Source: Actinomycetota bacterium
GTDB taxonomy: Bacteria > Actinomycetota > Aquicultoria > Subteraquimicrobiales > UBA9087
NCBI GenBank assembly: GCA_003491635.1
Contig: DNCG01000111.1
Coordinates: 1 to 7,688 of the forward strand
Direction: 5' to 3'
DNA length: 7,688 bases
Part shown: piece by piece, positions 1 to 6,428 of the stretch
Numbering within the stretch: the first letter of the stretch is position 1
Layout: every line of letters begins with the position of its first letter
Made by a program: the position numbers and the translations under genes
Notes under the pieces: model-generated
What the model was told of the DNA's origin: nothing
What the model saw: the letters and a program-made list of their open reading frames with translations, nothing else
The model's database searches: none

Positions 1-341
1 TTTGCCGCAGCCCTTTGCTGCTTAACCATTGTTCTCCTGACATCCGGTACCCTGGAAACGATGGAAACAGCATTATTCACCCTGGGTGAGCGAATCTCCT
101 CGCTAACATCAACACCGTCCACAAATATCCTTCCTCCATCCGAAAAATAAATCCTTGTCAACTTGGCCAATCGAACCAGGGCTTCCTCATCGAAGATGTC
201 CACCTTCTCCTCCAGCGCCTTCCAGGTCAAAGCCCTGTACATGGCACCAGTATCTACATACTCGTAGCCCATCTTCTTGGCCACGGCCTTCGCGACCGTG
301 CTCTTCCCTGAGGCCGCAAGCCCATCGATAGCTATGACCAT
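1..341 (-). CDS. cmk: Cytidylate kinase (CMP/dCMP kinase), N-terminal part, cut by window edge
   Basis: Transfers phosphate from ATP to CMP or dCMP in the cytoplasm, feeding RNA, DNA and phospholipid precursor pools. I translated 113 codons from the ATG at 341; the frame is open to the window edge, so about half of a usual protein of some 220 residues is missing. Visible family marks are the Walker A P-loop at residues 7-15 (GLAASGKST, with Leu-Ala where many homologues have Pro-Ala), the CMP-site motif DTGAMYR at 30-36, and a basic VRRTMVKQQR stretch at 101-110. An in-frame TGA lies three codons upstream, so ATG 341 is the earliest possible start; AAGGA just before it is a close-spaced ribosome site. 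Only ten bases separate it from the aroA stop. The aroA-cmk pairing is common in bacteria and probably reflects shared transcription, not a metabolic link. Confidence 0.93.
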   Translation of the reverse strand, partial: MVIAIDGLAASGKSTVAKAVAKKMGYEYVDTGAMYRALTWKALEEKVDIFDEEALVRLAKLTRIYFSDGGRIFVDGVDVSEEIRSPRVNNAVSIVSRVPDVRRTMVKQQRAAA

Positions 342-351
342 TTTCCTTCAA

Positions 352-1659
352 TCACCCGATCAACGATCTTAGCGTCTTCTCGAATCCAGGAAACGAAATG
401 TCCACACACTCAGCCCCCCTTATCACGGTGGTTCCCGTAGCAACTAAACCGGCAATCGCCAGGGCCATAGCTATTCTGTGATCACCGTGACTGTCGCAAA
501 CGGTCCCCTTCAATGCGGTGGGGCCTTCTACGATGAAGCCGTCCTCCCGCTCCTCGATCTGGGCCCCAAGATTTCCAAGTTCGCCACAGATGGCCGAGAT
601 GCGATCCGCCTCCTTCACCCTCAGCTCTTGAGCGCCGCTGACCACCGTGGTTCCTTGGGCCTGAGTGGCCACCACAGCCAGAACCGGCAATTCGTCTATA
701 AGCCCCGGTATTTTCTCTCCCCCAATGACGGTACCGGAAAGCTTGCTGCTTTTAACCAGCATATCCGACCGGGGCTCACCGTTTTTTACCGAAAAGCTGA
801 CCCTCTCCAATCTACCCCCCATCTCCTTGAGGACATCCAGCACCCCGGTGCGGGTTGGATTCACGCCCACATCCTTTATTAGCACCTCAGAGTCGGGAAC
901 GATCAAGGCACCAGCGATTAAAAAGGCGGCAGAGGATATATCCCCGGGGATATCGATCTCCGCTCCTCGAAGTATCCCTCCCCCCGAAATTGTACAAGTC
1001 GTACCCTCCACAGAAATATCCGCTCCCATGACTTCCAGCATCCGCTCGGTATGATCTCGGGATTGAAACTCTTCAGCAACGATCGTCTTCCCCTCGGCCA
1101 AAAGGCCGGCTAGAAGAAGAGCCGTTTTGACCTGGGCACTGGGTATAGTCGTTGTGTAGGAAATCCCATGGAGCGAGTGACCCAAAATTGAAATGGGTGC
1201 CCGGGTGCCATTCTTCCTCCCCCATATCTCCGCCCCCATTTCCAGCAAGGGGGCAATAACCCGATCCATGGGTCTCCTTCTCACCGATTCATCGCCGGTG
1301 AGGACCGAGAAGAAATCCTGACCAGCCAAAACCCCCGTAAGAATCCTCAGGGTTGTCCCGGAATTCCCCACATCGAGAACATTCCCCGGCTCCTTAAAGC
1401 CATTCGCACCGACGCCATGAATCACCAAATTGGTGGAGGAAAGCTCTTCCACCCCCACTCCCAATGCCCTCATACACTTCAGCGTAGAAAGGCAGTCAGC
1501 TGCAGGAAGGAAGTCGACGATGGTCGTGTCCCCCTCGGCCATAGCACCAAGGATGATGGCCCTATGAGATATGGACTTATCTCCGGGAATAGCGATCTTT
1601 CCCTTCAAGCTAGCCGCGGTGTTTATCTTTAACTCCATCGCCTCCATCCACTCCCGCAT
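352..1659 (-). CDS. aroA: 3-phosphoshikimate 1-carboxyvinyltransferase (EPSP synthase), class II type
   Basis: Joins phosphoenolpyruvate to shikimate-3-phosphate to give EPSP, the sixth shikimate step, in the cytoplasm. The 435-residue frame shows DKSISHR (27-33), GNSGTTLR (98-105), SAQVK (174-178), RDHTE (201-205), NPTR (267-270), IDELP (321-325, likely catalytic Asp322), RVKEADR (347-353, Glu350 and Arg353) and GDHR (392-395). These span both lobes, and the protein looks complete. SAQxK, RxHxE and NxTR are marks of class II enzymes such as that of Bacillus subtilis, a class often less sensitive to glyphosate; the Gly in NSGT is kept, so tolerance cannot be read off. The start is uncertain: ATGs at 1659, 1647 and 1638 are all in frame, and a TAG precedes the first. 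ATG 1638 gives the length closest to homologues, but its GGAGG is only two bases away. The gene lies ten bases after tyrA and ten before cmk. Confidence 0.96.
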   Translation of the reverse strand: MREWMEAMELKINTAASLKGKIAIPGDKSISHRAIILGAMAEGDTTIVDFLPAADCLSTLKCMRALGVGVEELSSTNLVIHGVGANGFKEPGNVLDVGNSGTTLRILTGVLAGQDFFSVLTGDESVRRRPMDRVIAPLLEMGAEIWGRKNGTRAPISILGHSLHGISYTTTIPSAQVKTALLLAGLLAEGKTIVAEEFQSRDHTERMLEVMGADISVEGTTCTISGGGILRGAEIDIPGDISSAAFLIAGALIVPDSEVLIKDVGVNPTRTGVLDVLKEMGGRLERVSFSVKNGEPRSDMLVKSSKLSGTVIGGEKIPGLIDELPVLAVVATQAQGTTVVSGAQELRVKEADRISAICGELGNLGAQIEEREDGFIVEGPTALKGTVCDSHGDHRIAMALAIAGLVATGTTVIRGAECVDISFPGFEKTLRSLIG

Positions 1660-1669
1660 CTACAGACTT

Positions 1670-2794
1670 CTACCTGACCTCTCTGTTATAAATGCTTCTG
1701 ATGTTCACCTCATACCCTTTTTCCCGCAAAGCCGCCGCCGCCTTTCGAGCATTCTCCTCACCACTCAAAACCAACCTCAAAACCCCCGAAGTCTCCGTAG
1801 CATGCACTATCTCGATATCCTCGACATTTATCCCAAGGCGACCGATGGCAAGGGTAATGTCACTGATGACCCCGGGTCTGTCCGCAACGGGAATGGATAA
1901 CTCCCATAACCGAGTCAAATCCTTCTTTAGGATAGAGGGTAGATTCAACCTCGCGCGCCGCGCCTCCTCCAGCGCTCTAGCAAGTTTCTTCCCATCTCTC
2001 TTCCTAATCAGTTCGGATAAATCTCCCAGCTCACGTTGAAAATCTTCAATGGCCTGAAGGATCGCAACACCGTTCTCAAGACAGATATCCGTCCAAATCT
2101 CCGGACTAGCCGCGGCAATGCGGGTCATATCCCGAAAACCCCCAGCCGCCAAAAGCAAAAGATTTTCCGTCTCGGCCATCTGCTTCTGAGTCAAACCGAT
2201 CAGCGCAGCGGAAAGAACATGCGGCAGGTGACTGATGGCAGCCACCACCTTATCGTGTTTATCTGGATCAATGGCTAAAACCGTGGCACCGATGGCCGTC
2301 AGCAGGGAATGCAACCGTTGAAAAGCCTCCGTGTCCGTTCGGGAAGTGGGTGTTAAAAGATAGTAGGCATTTTTAAAAAGAGAGTCACTGGCGGCATCTA
2401 TCCCCGCTTGCTCTGAACCGGTCATGGGGTGACCGCCGATGAAGTGAAGATGGGGAGGTAAAAATTCCTCCACGGCGTGGACGATACCCGCCTTTGTGCT
2501 CCCTACATCCGTTATTATGGTGCCCGGTTCAAGGTGTTCATAAATCTCTCGGATAATATCGACGATGGAGCTCACAGGAGTAGCGACGAAGACAACGTCC
2601 GAGCCCTTTACCCCGTCTAAAACCGAGGTCGTGCCCTCATCGATGGCTCCCTTCTTGAGGGCCCCCTCGATCGTCTCCCGATGCCTGGCAACCCCAATCA
2701 CTCTGGGTGGATGAGGAAGACCCCTAAGAGCTAAACCCAGGGATCCCCCAATTAAACCAACTCCAATGAGAATAACCCGCTTAAACTCGCTCAC
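1670..2794 (-). CDS. tyrA: Prephenate dehydrogenase with C-terminal ACT domain
   Basis: Oxidatively decarboxylates prephenate to 4-hydroxyphenylpyruvate with NAD(P)+, the committed step to tyrosine. The 374-residue protein has an N-terminal Rossmann fold with GVGLIGG (11-17), then DVGSTK (96-101), GGHPMTGSEQAG (120-131) with the family's active-site His at 122, SHLPHVLS (188-195) and GGFRDMTR (218-225) in the helical dimerisation domain. Residues about 297-366 form an ACT domain, containing VADRPGVISDI and GINVEDIEI. The B. subtilis enzyme has the same layout and length; the ACT domain suggests allosteric control by tyrosine or another aromatic compound, which is inference here. There is no fused chorismate mutase, so that activity must be encoded elsewhere. 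Translation starts at GTG 2794, one base after the aroF stop TAG, with AAGG nine bases before the start inside the aroF end, so it is probably coupled to aroF translation. Confidence 0.95.
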   Translation of the reverse strand: MSEFKRVILIGVGLIGGSLGLALRGLPHPPRVIGVARHRETIEGALKKGAIDEGTTSVLDGVKGSDVVFVATPVSSIVDIIREIYEHLEPGTIITDVGSTKAGIVHAVEEFLPPHLHFIGGHPMTGSEQAGIDAASDSLFKNAYYLLTPTSRTDTEAFQRLHSLLTAIGATVLAIDPDKHDKVVAAISHLPHVLSAALIGLTQKQMAETENLLLLAAGGFRDMTRIAAASPEIWTDICLENGVAILQAIEDFQRELGDLSELIRKRDGKKLARALEEARRARLNLPSILKKDLTRLWELSIPVADRPGVISDITLAIGRLGINVEDIEIVHATETSGVLRLVLSGEENARKAAAALREKGYEVNIRSIYNREVR

Positions 2795-2795
2795 C

Positions 2796-3818
2796 CTAAT
2801 TCGCCTTCATCTTTTTACCAAAGGTCTCTACCAAAAATTTAACCTTCTTCATCATCTCGGCAAAAGCATCAGGGGTGAGAGACTGGTCTCCGTCGCAGAG
2901 TGCATTTTCGGGAGAATGATGCACTTCAACCATTATGCCGTTTGCCCCACAAGAAATGGCTGCCAGGCTAAGGGGTATAACCAGGTCGCTTCGGCCAGTA
3001 GCGTGGCTTGGGTCAACAATTATTGGAAGATGACTTAAACCTCCAATTACAGGAACTGCGCTTAAATCTAGTGTATTTCTCGTATATGTTTCAAAAGTTC
3101 GAATGCCACGTTCACAAAGAATGACGTCTTCATTGCCAGCCTTAACAACATATTCAGCTGCCATTAAAAATTCCTCAATGGTATTACTGAATCCCCTCTT
3201 TAACAACACAGGTTTGGGCTGTTGACCCACAGCCTTAAGCAACAGAAAGTTTTGCATATTTCTTGCCCCTATTTGAAGCACATCTGCGTATTTGGCAACC
3301 AAATCAACATCCCTTGTATCCATAACCTCCGTGACAACAGGCAACCCTGTAATTTCTCTCGCCTTAGCTAATATTTTTAAACCTTCCTCGCCCAATCCCT
3401 GAAAACTGTAGGGCGATGTTCGGGGTTTAAAAGCGCCCCCCCTTAACATTGTAGCGCCAGCAGCTTTTACGGCTTTAGCTATTTTAATGGCCTGATCCTC
3501 CGTCTCAACCGAGCACGGCCCCGCTATAACGGCAAAATGCTCTCCCCCTATTAATGCATCATTAACCTTGATTACTGTATCTTCCTGCTTGAACTCCCTA
3601 CTCACAAGCTTGTAGGGTTTCAAAACGGGCATTACTTTTTCAACACCGGGCATAACCGTTAAAGGAAGAGTGGAGACAACATCTTCATCGCCGATGACAC
3701 CAATTACCGTTCGATATTTCCCTCGGGAAATATCGGTACCCACTCCAACGGCTTTAAGTCTTTCTACTACATGCCCAATTTCGGCTTGAGTTGCCCCTTT
3801 CTTCATCACAATTATCAT
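2796..3818 (-). CDS. aroF: 3-deoxy-7-phosphoheptulonate (DAHP) synthase, type I-beta with N-terminal regulatory domain
   Basis: Condenses phosphoenolpyruvate with erythrose-4-phosphate to DAHP, the entry to the shikimate pathway. The 340-residue protein resembles the Thermotoga maritima enzyme closely by memory. Residues 1 to about 66 form the ferredoxin-like regulatory domain, then KPYKLVSREF leads into the barrel. The expected metal ligands fall at Cys102 (GPCSVE), His272 (DPSHATGR), Glu298 (MVEVHH) and Asp309 (CDGDQS). Other marks are LRGGAFKPRTSPYSFQG (125-141), IGARNMQN (183-190), LLKRG (205-209) and CERGIRTFE (235-243). In T. maritima the N-terminal domain mediates inhibition by tyrosine and phenylalanine; the same is likely here. 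ATG 3818 begins the conserved MIIVMKKGAT stretch, and GGGAG lies ten bases upstream. An 84-base gap separates it from hisC. Its GC (about 45% by hand count of 2821-3780) is below that of its neighbours. Confidence 0.96.
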   Translation of the reverse strand: MIIVMKKGATQAEIGHVVERLKAVGVGTDISRGKYRTVIGVIGDEDVVSTLPLTVMPGVEKVMPVLKPYKLVSREFKQEDTVIKVNDALIGGEHFAVIAGPCSVETEDQAIKIAKAVKAAGATMLRGGAFKPRTSPYSFQGLGEEGLKILAKAREITGLPVVTEVMDTRDVDLVAKYADVLQIGARNMQNFLLLKAVGQQPKPVLLKRGFSNTIEEFLMAAEYVVKAGNEDVILCERGIRTFETYTRNTLDLSAVPVIGGLSHLPIIVDPSHATGRSDLVIPLSLAAISCGANGIMVEVHHSPENALCDGDQSLTPDAFAEMMKKVKFLVETFGKKMKAN

Positions 3819-3902
3819 CGATCATCAACTCCCTCTGGATCACTTCCGATTGTAATCCCTACCAAGCGCAAAGACGACCACTGGACATAAACCGGCTCGC
3901 CG
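3819..3902 (-). other. hisC-aroF intergenic gap
   Basis: This is the longest gap inside the aromatic cluster, at 84 bases. I see no terminator hairpin with a T-run. A TACAAT box resembling a -10 element occurs on the minus strand, but no acceptable -35 hexamer sits 16-18 bases before it. The last bases carry GAGGGAG, the ribosome site of aroF. I read it as an untranslated spacer in a continuing transcript. Confidence 0.5.
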
Positions 3903-4991
3903 CTACCGAAGCACTTTCTCCAGTGCCTTGATGAACTTATCATTCTCCTCCCGAGTACCGATGGTCACTCTAATACACGTGTCATAGCCGAAAATATCAC
4001 CCGACCTGACGATTACTCCCTCTCGTAGTAATCGCTCAAAAATCTCCTTTGAGTTCACACCAACATCCACCAAAATAAAATTCGCCTCCGATGGAACATA
4101 TCTCACCTTCAGTCCCTCGAGTTGCTCATAGAGATGTTTCTTGTTTTCGGAATTTAAGCGCCTCCGCTTATTCGCTTCCCCCTGACAAGCCAGACTGGCC
4201 AGGGCCCCCGCCTGCGCCACGGCATTCACACTGAAGGGCTCTTTGATCTTGCCAATCGCCTGAACCAGAAATTCAGGGGCCACCCCATAGCCGATTCGAC
4301 AACCAGCCAGGCTATATATCTTGGAAAAGGTCCGCAAAACAACCACCAGTTTTCCCTGGCGGAAATAGTCCAGACCATTGGGATATCTCTTGTCCTCCAC
4401 ATACTCAAAATAGGCTTCATCCAGTACCACCACAACATCCTCGGGGATGCCCCTCATGAACTCGTCTAGCTCTTCTTTCGTCACTATCGTTCCAGTGGGG
4501 TTGTTGGGATTACAGACGAAGACGAGTTTCGTCTTCTCATCCACCGCCTCGAGCATTGCTGATAAATCGTGTCTGTACTCATTGAGAGGTATTTCGACGC
4601 AAACACCTCCCATCATCTTGGTCACCGTGGGATAGACGACAAATGAGGGAGTGGCCATAACGGCTTTTTCCCGGAGATTAAGCACGGCTTGGGCAATGAG
4701 ACGAACCAGCTCGTTAGAACCATTTCCCACCAATAAATTCTCGGTAGGAACACTCAAAAAATGGCTCAACCTCTCCTTGAGCAGGAAACAATTGCTATCA
4801 GGATACCTGTTTCCCTCGAGAAGCACCTTCTCCATTGCGGCGATGGCCTCCGGAAATGGTGGGTATGGAGACTCGTTGGAAGCCAATTTCACAATTTCCC
4901 GGATCTCAAGCTCACGTTTAACTTCAGAGATTGGTTTGCCGGGTACATAGGCTTTGAGATTTTTCAGCTCAGCGCGGCAGATATCCTTCAC
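3903..4991 (-). CDS. hisC: Histidinol-phosphate / aromatic aminotransferase (PLP-dependent, class I/II)
   Basis: A fold-type I PLP aminotransferase that converts imidazole acetol phosphate to histidinol phosphate; in aromatic clusters HisC often also transaminates phenylpyruvate and 4-hydroxyphenylpyruvate. Counting from GTG 4991 (362 residues), it shows YVPGKP (15-20), LASNESPYPP (36-45), RYPD (62-65), GNGSNE (89-94), NPNNPTG (161-167), DEAYFEY (191-197), RTFSK with the likely PLP lysine at 224, RIGYG (232-236) and an IRVTIGT segment (340-346) carrying the substrate-carboxylate arginine. A longer frame begins at TTG 5006, but the perfect AGGAGG at 4998-5003 would then lie inside the coding region; it is six bases before GTG 4991, which I take as the start. 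CobD, a relative found near cob genes, is unlikely because the N-terminal and Lys-region motifs are HisC-like. A promoter lies just upstream. Confidence 0.93.
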   Translation of the reverse strand: MKDICRAELKNLKAYVPGKPISEVKRELEIREIVKLASNESPYPPFPEAIAAMEKVLLEGNRYPDSNCFLLKERLSHFLSVPTENLLVGNGSNELVRLIAQAVLNLREKAVMATPSFVVYPTVTKMMGGVCVEIPLNEYRHDLSAMLEAVDEKTKLVFVCNPNNPTGTIVTKEELDEFMRGIPEDVVVVLDEAYFEYVEDKRYPNGLDYFRQGKLVVVLRTFSKIYSLAGCRIGYGVAPEFLVQAIGKIKEPFSVNAVAQAGALASLACQGEANKRRRLNSENKKHLYEQLEGLKVRYVPSEANFILVDVGVNSKEIFERLLREGVIVRSGDIFGYDTCIRVTIGTREENDKFIKALEKVLR

Positions 4992-4997
4992 CCAAGA

Positions 4998-5003
4998 CCT
5001 CCT
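4998..5003 (-). promoter_or_regulatory. Shine-Dalgarno site that fixes the hisC start
   Basis: The minus strand reads AGGAGG, then six bases, then GTG at 4991-4989. The match to the 16S anti-SD core is perfect and the spacing good. It decides against the TTG at 5006, whose second and third codons are this motif. Confidence 0.85.
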
Positions 5004-5028
5004 CAAGAAATGGTCAGCAAGTTAAGTA

Positions 5029-5057
5029 ATTTTAGCACATCACTGGTGAGGGCTCAA
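5029..5057 (-). promoter_or_regulatory. Sigma-70/sigma-A type promoter for hisC-aroF-tyrA-aroA-cmk
   Basis: On the minus strand, TTGAGC (5057-5052) is followed by exactly 17 bases and TAAAAT (5034-5029). That is four of six matches to the -35 and five of six to the -10 consensus. A start of transcription near 5022 would leave a leader of about 30 bases before GTG 4991, too short for a T-box or long attenuator. The spacer holds a small palindrome, TCAC-N2-GTGA (5040-5049), that could be an operator, though its arms are only four bases. The cobC-hisC gap is the only intergenic space left of cobT with such a pair, so it probably lets the aromatic genes be expressed apart from the cob genes. Confidence 0.7.
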
Positions 5058-5070
5058 GATTGCCGAGGGG

Positions 5071-5685
5071 TCATAAGTCTCTCAAGTGGCAGGTATCATT
5101 CAGTAAAGAGAGTATGCCCTTATTGGGCTCGATTAAATCAACTATGGTGAGGCTGGCGCTGTCCTGACGAATCTTCCACAGACTGAGACGATCCGTGTCC
5201 AAAATGTACGATATCATGCACTTGATCGCTCCACCGTGGGTTACCGCCGCCACCCCACTCTCTGGATTTTCCCGGAAAATTTTCCTAAAAACCTCCCCGA
5301 CTCTCTCGATCGCCTCTGACCAGGACTCACCACCGGGGATCGCCACACTCGCGGGATCCGAAGACCACTGATCAATCAAATCCCCGTAGCGTCCCCTTAT
5401 CTCCCCATAGGTCAAACCCTCCCAGAAACCGAAGTCCACCTCTCGCAAATCCTGAACGACCTTCACTTTCAACCCATGTGGTTCCGCAATCGCCTTCGCC
5501 GTCTGGCGGGCTCTTCTCAACGGGCTGGAATAAACACGGGAGATGGGTTCGCCGGCCAGTCGCCTGGAAAGAGCCAGGGCTTGTGCCCCTCCCCTCTCGG
5601 TCAAATCGAGATCGGTGAAGCTGATATACCTGGATTCCGCATTCCAGGAGGTCTCTCCGTGACGGATCAGGAACAACCTGACCAA
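5071..5685 (-). CDS. cobC: Histidine phosphatase family protein, likely alpha-ribazole-5'-phosphate phosphatase
   Basis: Probably removes the 5'-phosphate from alpha-ribazole phosphate or from adenosylcobalamin 5'-phosphate at the end of nucleotide-loop assembly. From TTG 5685 the protein has 204 residues, normal for CobC. It shows LIRHGET (6-12) with the phospho-accepting His9, SSPLRRARQTA (53-63) with the phosphate-binding Arg, LREVDFGFWEGL (80-91) with the acid Glu, PGGES (117-121) and VTHGG (148-152) with the second catalytic His150. These are shared by the whole phosphoglycerate mutase/phosphatase family; the specific role rests on its place directly after cobT and cobS. An upstream TTG at 5697 is in frame, but GGAGG (5691-5695) sits five bases before TTG 5685, so I prefer the latter. 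One base separates it from the cobS stop. A general phosphoglycerate mutase-like phosphatase is the alternative. Confidence 0.85.
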   Translation of the reverse strand: MVRLFLIRHGETSWNAESRYISFTDLDLTERGGAQALALSRRLAGEPISRVYSSPLRRARQTAKAIAEPHGLKVKVVQDLREVDFGFWEGLTYGEIRGRYGDLIDQWSSDPASVAIPGGESWSEAIERVGEVFRKIFRENPESGVAAVTHGGAIKCMISYILDTDRLSLWKIRQDSASLTIVDLIEPNKGILSLLNDTCHLRDL

Positions 5686-5686
5686 C

Positions 5687-6427
5687 TCAGCCTCCAAAAA
5701 TCAAAAACATCGCAAAGAGGATCCATACCTCGGATAGTTCACTCAAAGCCCCCAGGATATCCCCGGAAACTCCACCAACCTTTCTCACCAAAGAATACGC
5801 TAGAACGGCCACGAAAGAAAGTGAGCTCAAAATAACAATTGAGGAATACCACTTCAAACAGAGAAAGGCGATGGCAAAAGCCGGCACAGAAGCGATCAAA
5901 AACTGCCTGGGCCCAGTGTGTCGGGCGAAAAGGTATCCCAAACCCTCTTTCTTGGCCGGGGAAAAGAAGGCCGCTCCAAAAACCATCGCCCACCGGCCAA
6001 AGACGGGAGCTAACACCAGCGCGGCCGGTTTGAGCTTAAAATTCAAGGAGTTCAGCAACACCACCTTTAAAAGGATCACAAAGATCAAGGAAAGAACACC
6101 GAATGCTCCAATTCCGCTGGCCTCCATTATTCTCAAGACCTCCGCCCTATCCCTGCCGCCAAGCGTCGCATCAAAGGTGTCGGCGAGGCCATCGAGGTGA
6201 AGAGCCCTCGTGAAAATCACAAGGAGCATGATCAGCAGAGAATCAAGAAAGAGTCCGGACAACCAGGAACGGCAAAGAACGAAAAAGAGGACCAAAATCG
6301 ATCCCAAAAGGGCTCCCACCAATGGGAAAAGAAACATCGATCCACCCAGCTTCTCCAGATCATCCTCCCTCAACTTTGGGGAAGGAACTATAGAAAGAAA
6401 ACCCAGGGCCAAAAGGAAAGATCTCAA
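5687..6427 (-). CDS. cobS: Adenosylcobinamide-GDP ribazoletransferase (cobalamin synthase)
   Basis: An integral inner-membrane enzyme that joins adenosylcobinamide-GDP to alpha-ribazole (or its 5'-phosphate), releasing GMP and giving cobalamin or its phosphate. The 246 residues match the usual length of about 247. Diagnostic segments are ALHLDGLADTFDA (75-87), which carries the acidic Mg-binding residues, RIMEASGIGAFGV (99-111), FGRWAMV (143-149) and GGVSGDILGALSELSE (218-233). I estimate six or seven hydrophobic membrane segments, near 31-51, 56-76, 107-126, 134-153, 176-193, 195-212 and 232-245. In RIMEASGIGAFGV, Ala and Gly stand where many homologues have Asp and Arg (kDSRIGAFG); this is a mild variation. 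The start is TTG 6427, one base after the cobT stop TAG, with GGAG seven bases upstream inside the end of cobT, so it is probably translated by coupling. Confidence 0.96.
   Translation of the reverse strand: MRSFLLALGFLSIVPSPKLREDDLEKLGGSMFLFPLVGALLGSILVLFFVLCRSWLSGLFLDSLLIMLLVIFTRALHLDGLADTFDATLGGRDRAEVLRIMEASGIGAFGVLSLIFVILLKVVLLNSLNFKLKPAALVLAPVFGRWAMVFGAAFFSPAKKEGLGYLFARHTGPRQFLIASVPAFAIAFLCLKWYSSIVILSSLSFVAVLAYSLVRKVGGVSGDILGALSELSEVWILFAMFLIFGG
5691..5695 (-). promoter_or_regulatory. Shine-Dalgarno site of cobC inside the cobS 3' end
   Basis: The minus strand reads GGAGG, then five bases that include the cobS stop TGA, then TTG at 5685. It overlaps the last glycine codons of cobS and supports the 204-residue start of cobC over the TTG at 5697. 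Confidence 0.8.
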
Positions 6428-6428
6428 C

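Noticed and set aside
478..1632. Plus-strand open frames opposite aroA.
   Set aside because: They lie fully antisense to a well-supported enzyme gene, lack family motifs and recognisable ribosome sites, and look like frame shadows.
1729..1743. Short GCC triplet run in tyrA.
   Set aside because: It simply encodes consecutive alanines in the ACT domain and is too short to call a repeat.
3819..3902. Internal promoter before aroF based on TACAAT.
   Set aside because: The hexamers 16-18 bases upstream do not resemble TTGACA, so the -10-like box alone is not convincing.
3903..4991. The PLP enzyme next to the cob genes could be CobD (threonine-phosphate decarboxylase).
   Set aside because: YVPGKP, the LASNE segment, RTFSK followed by an AGCRIGYG stretch, and the position ahead of aroF and tyrA fit HisC. 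The HGGN start typical of CobD is absent.
5007..5070. Terminator between cobC and hisC.
   Set aside because: No stem followed by a T-run was found; only a small four-base-arm palindrome is present.
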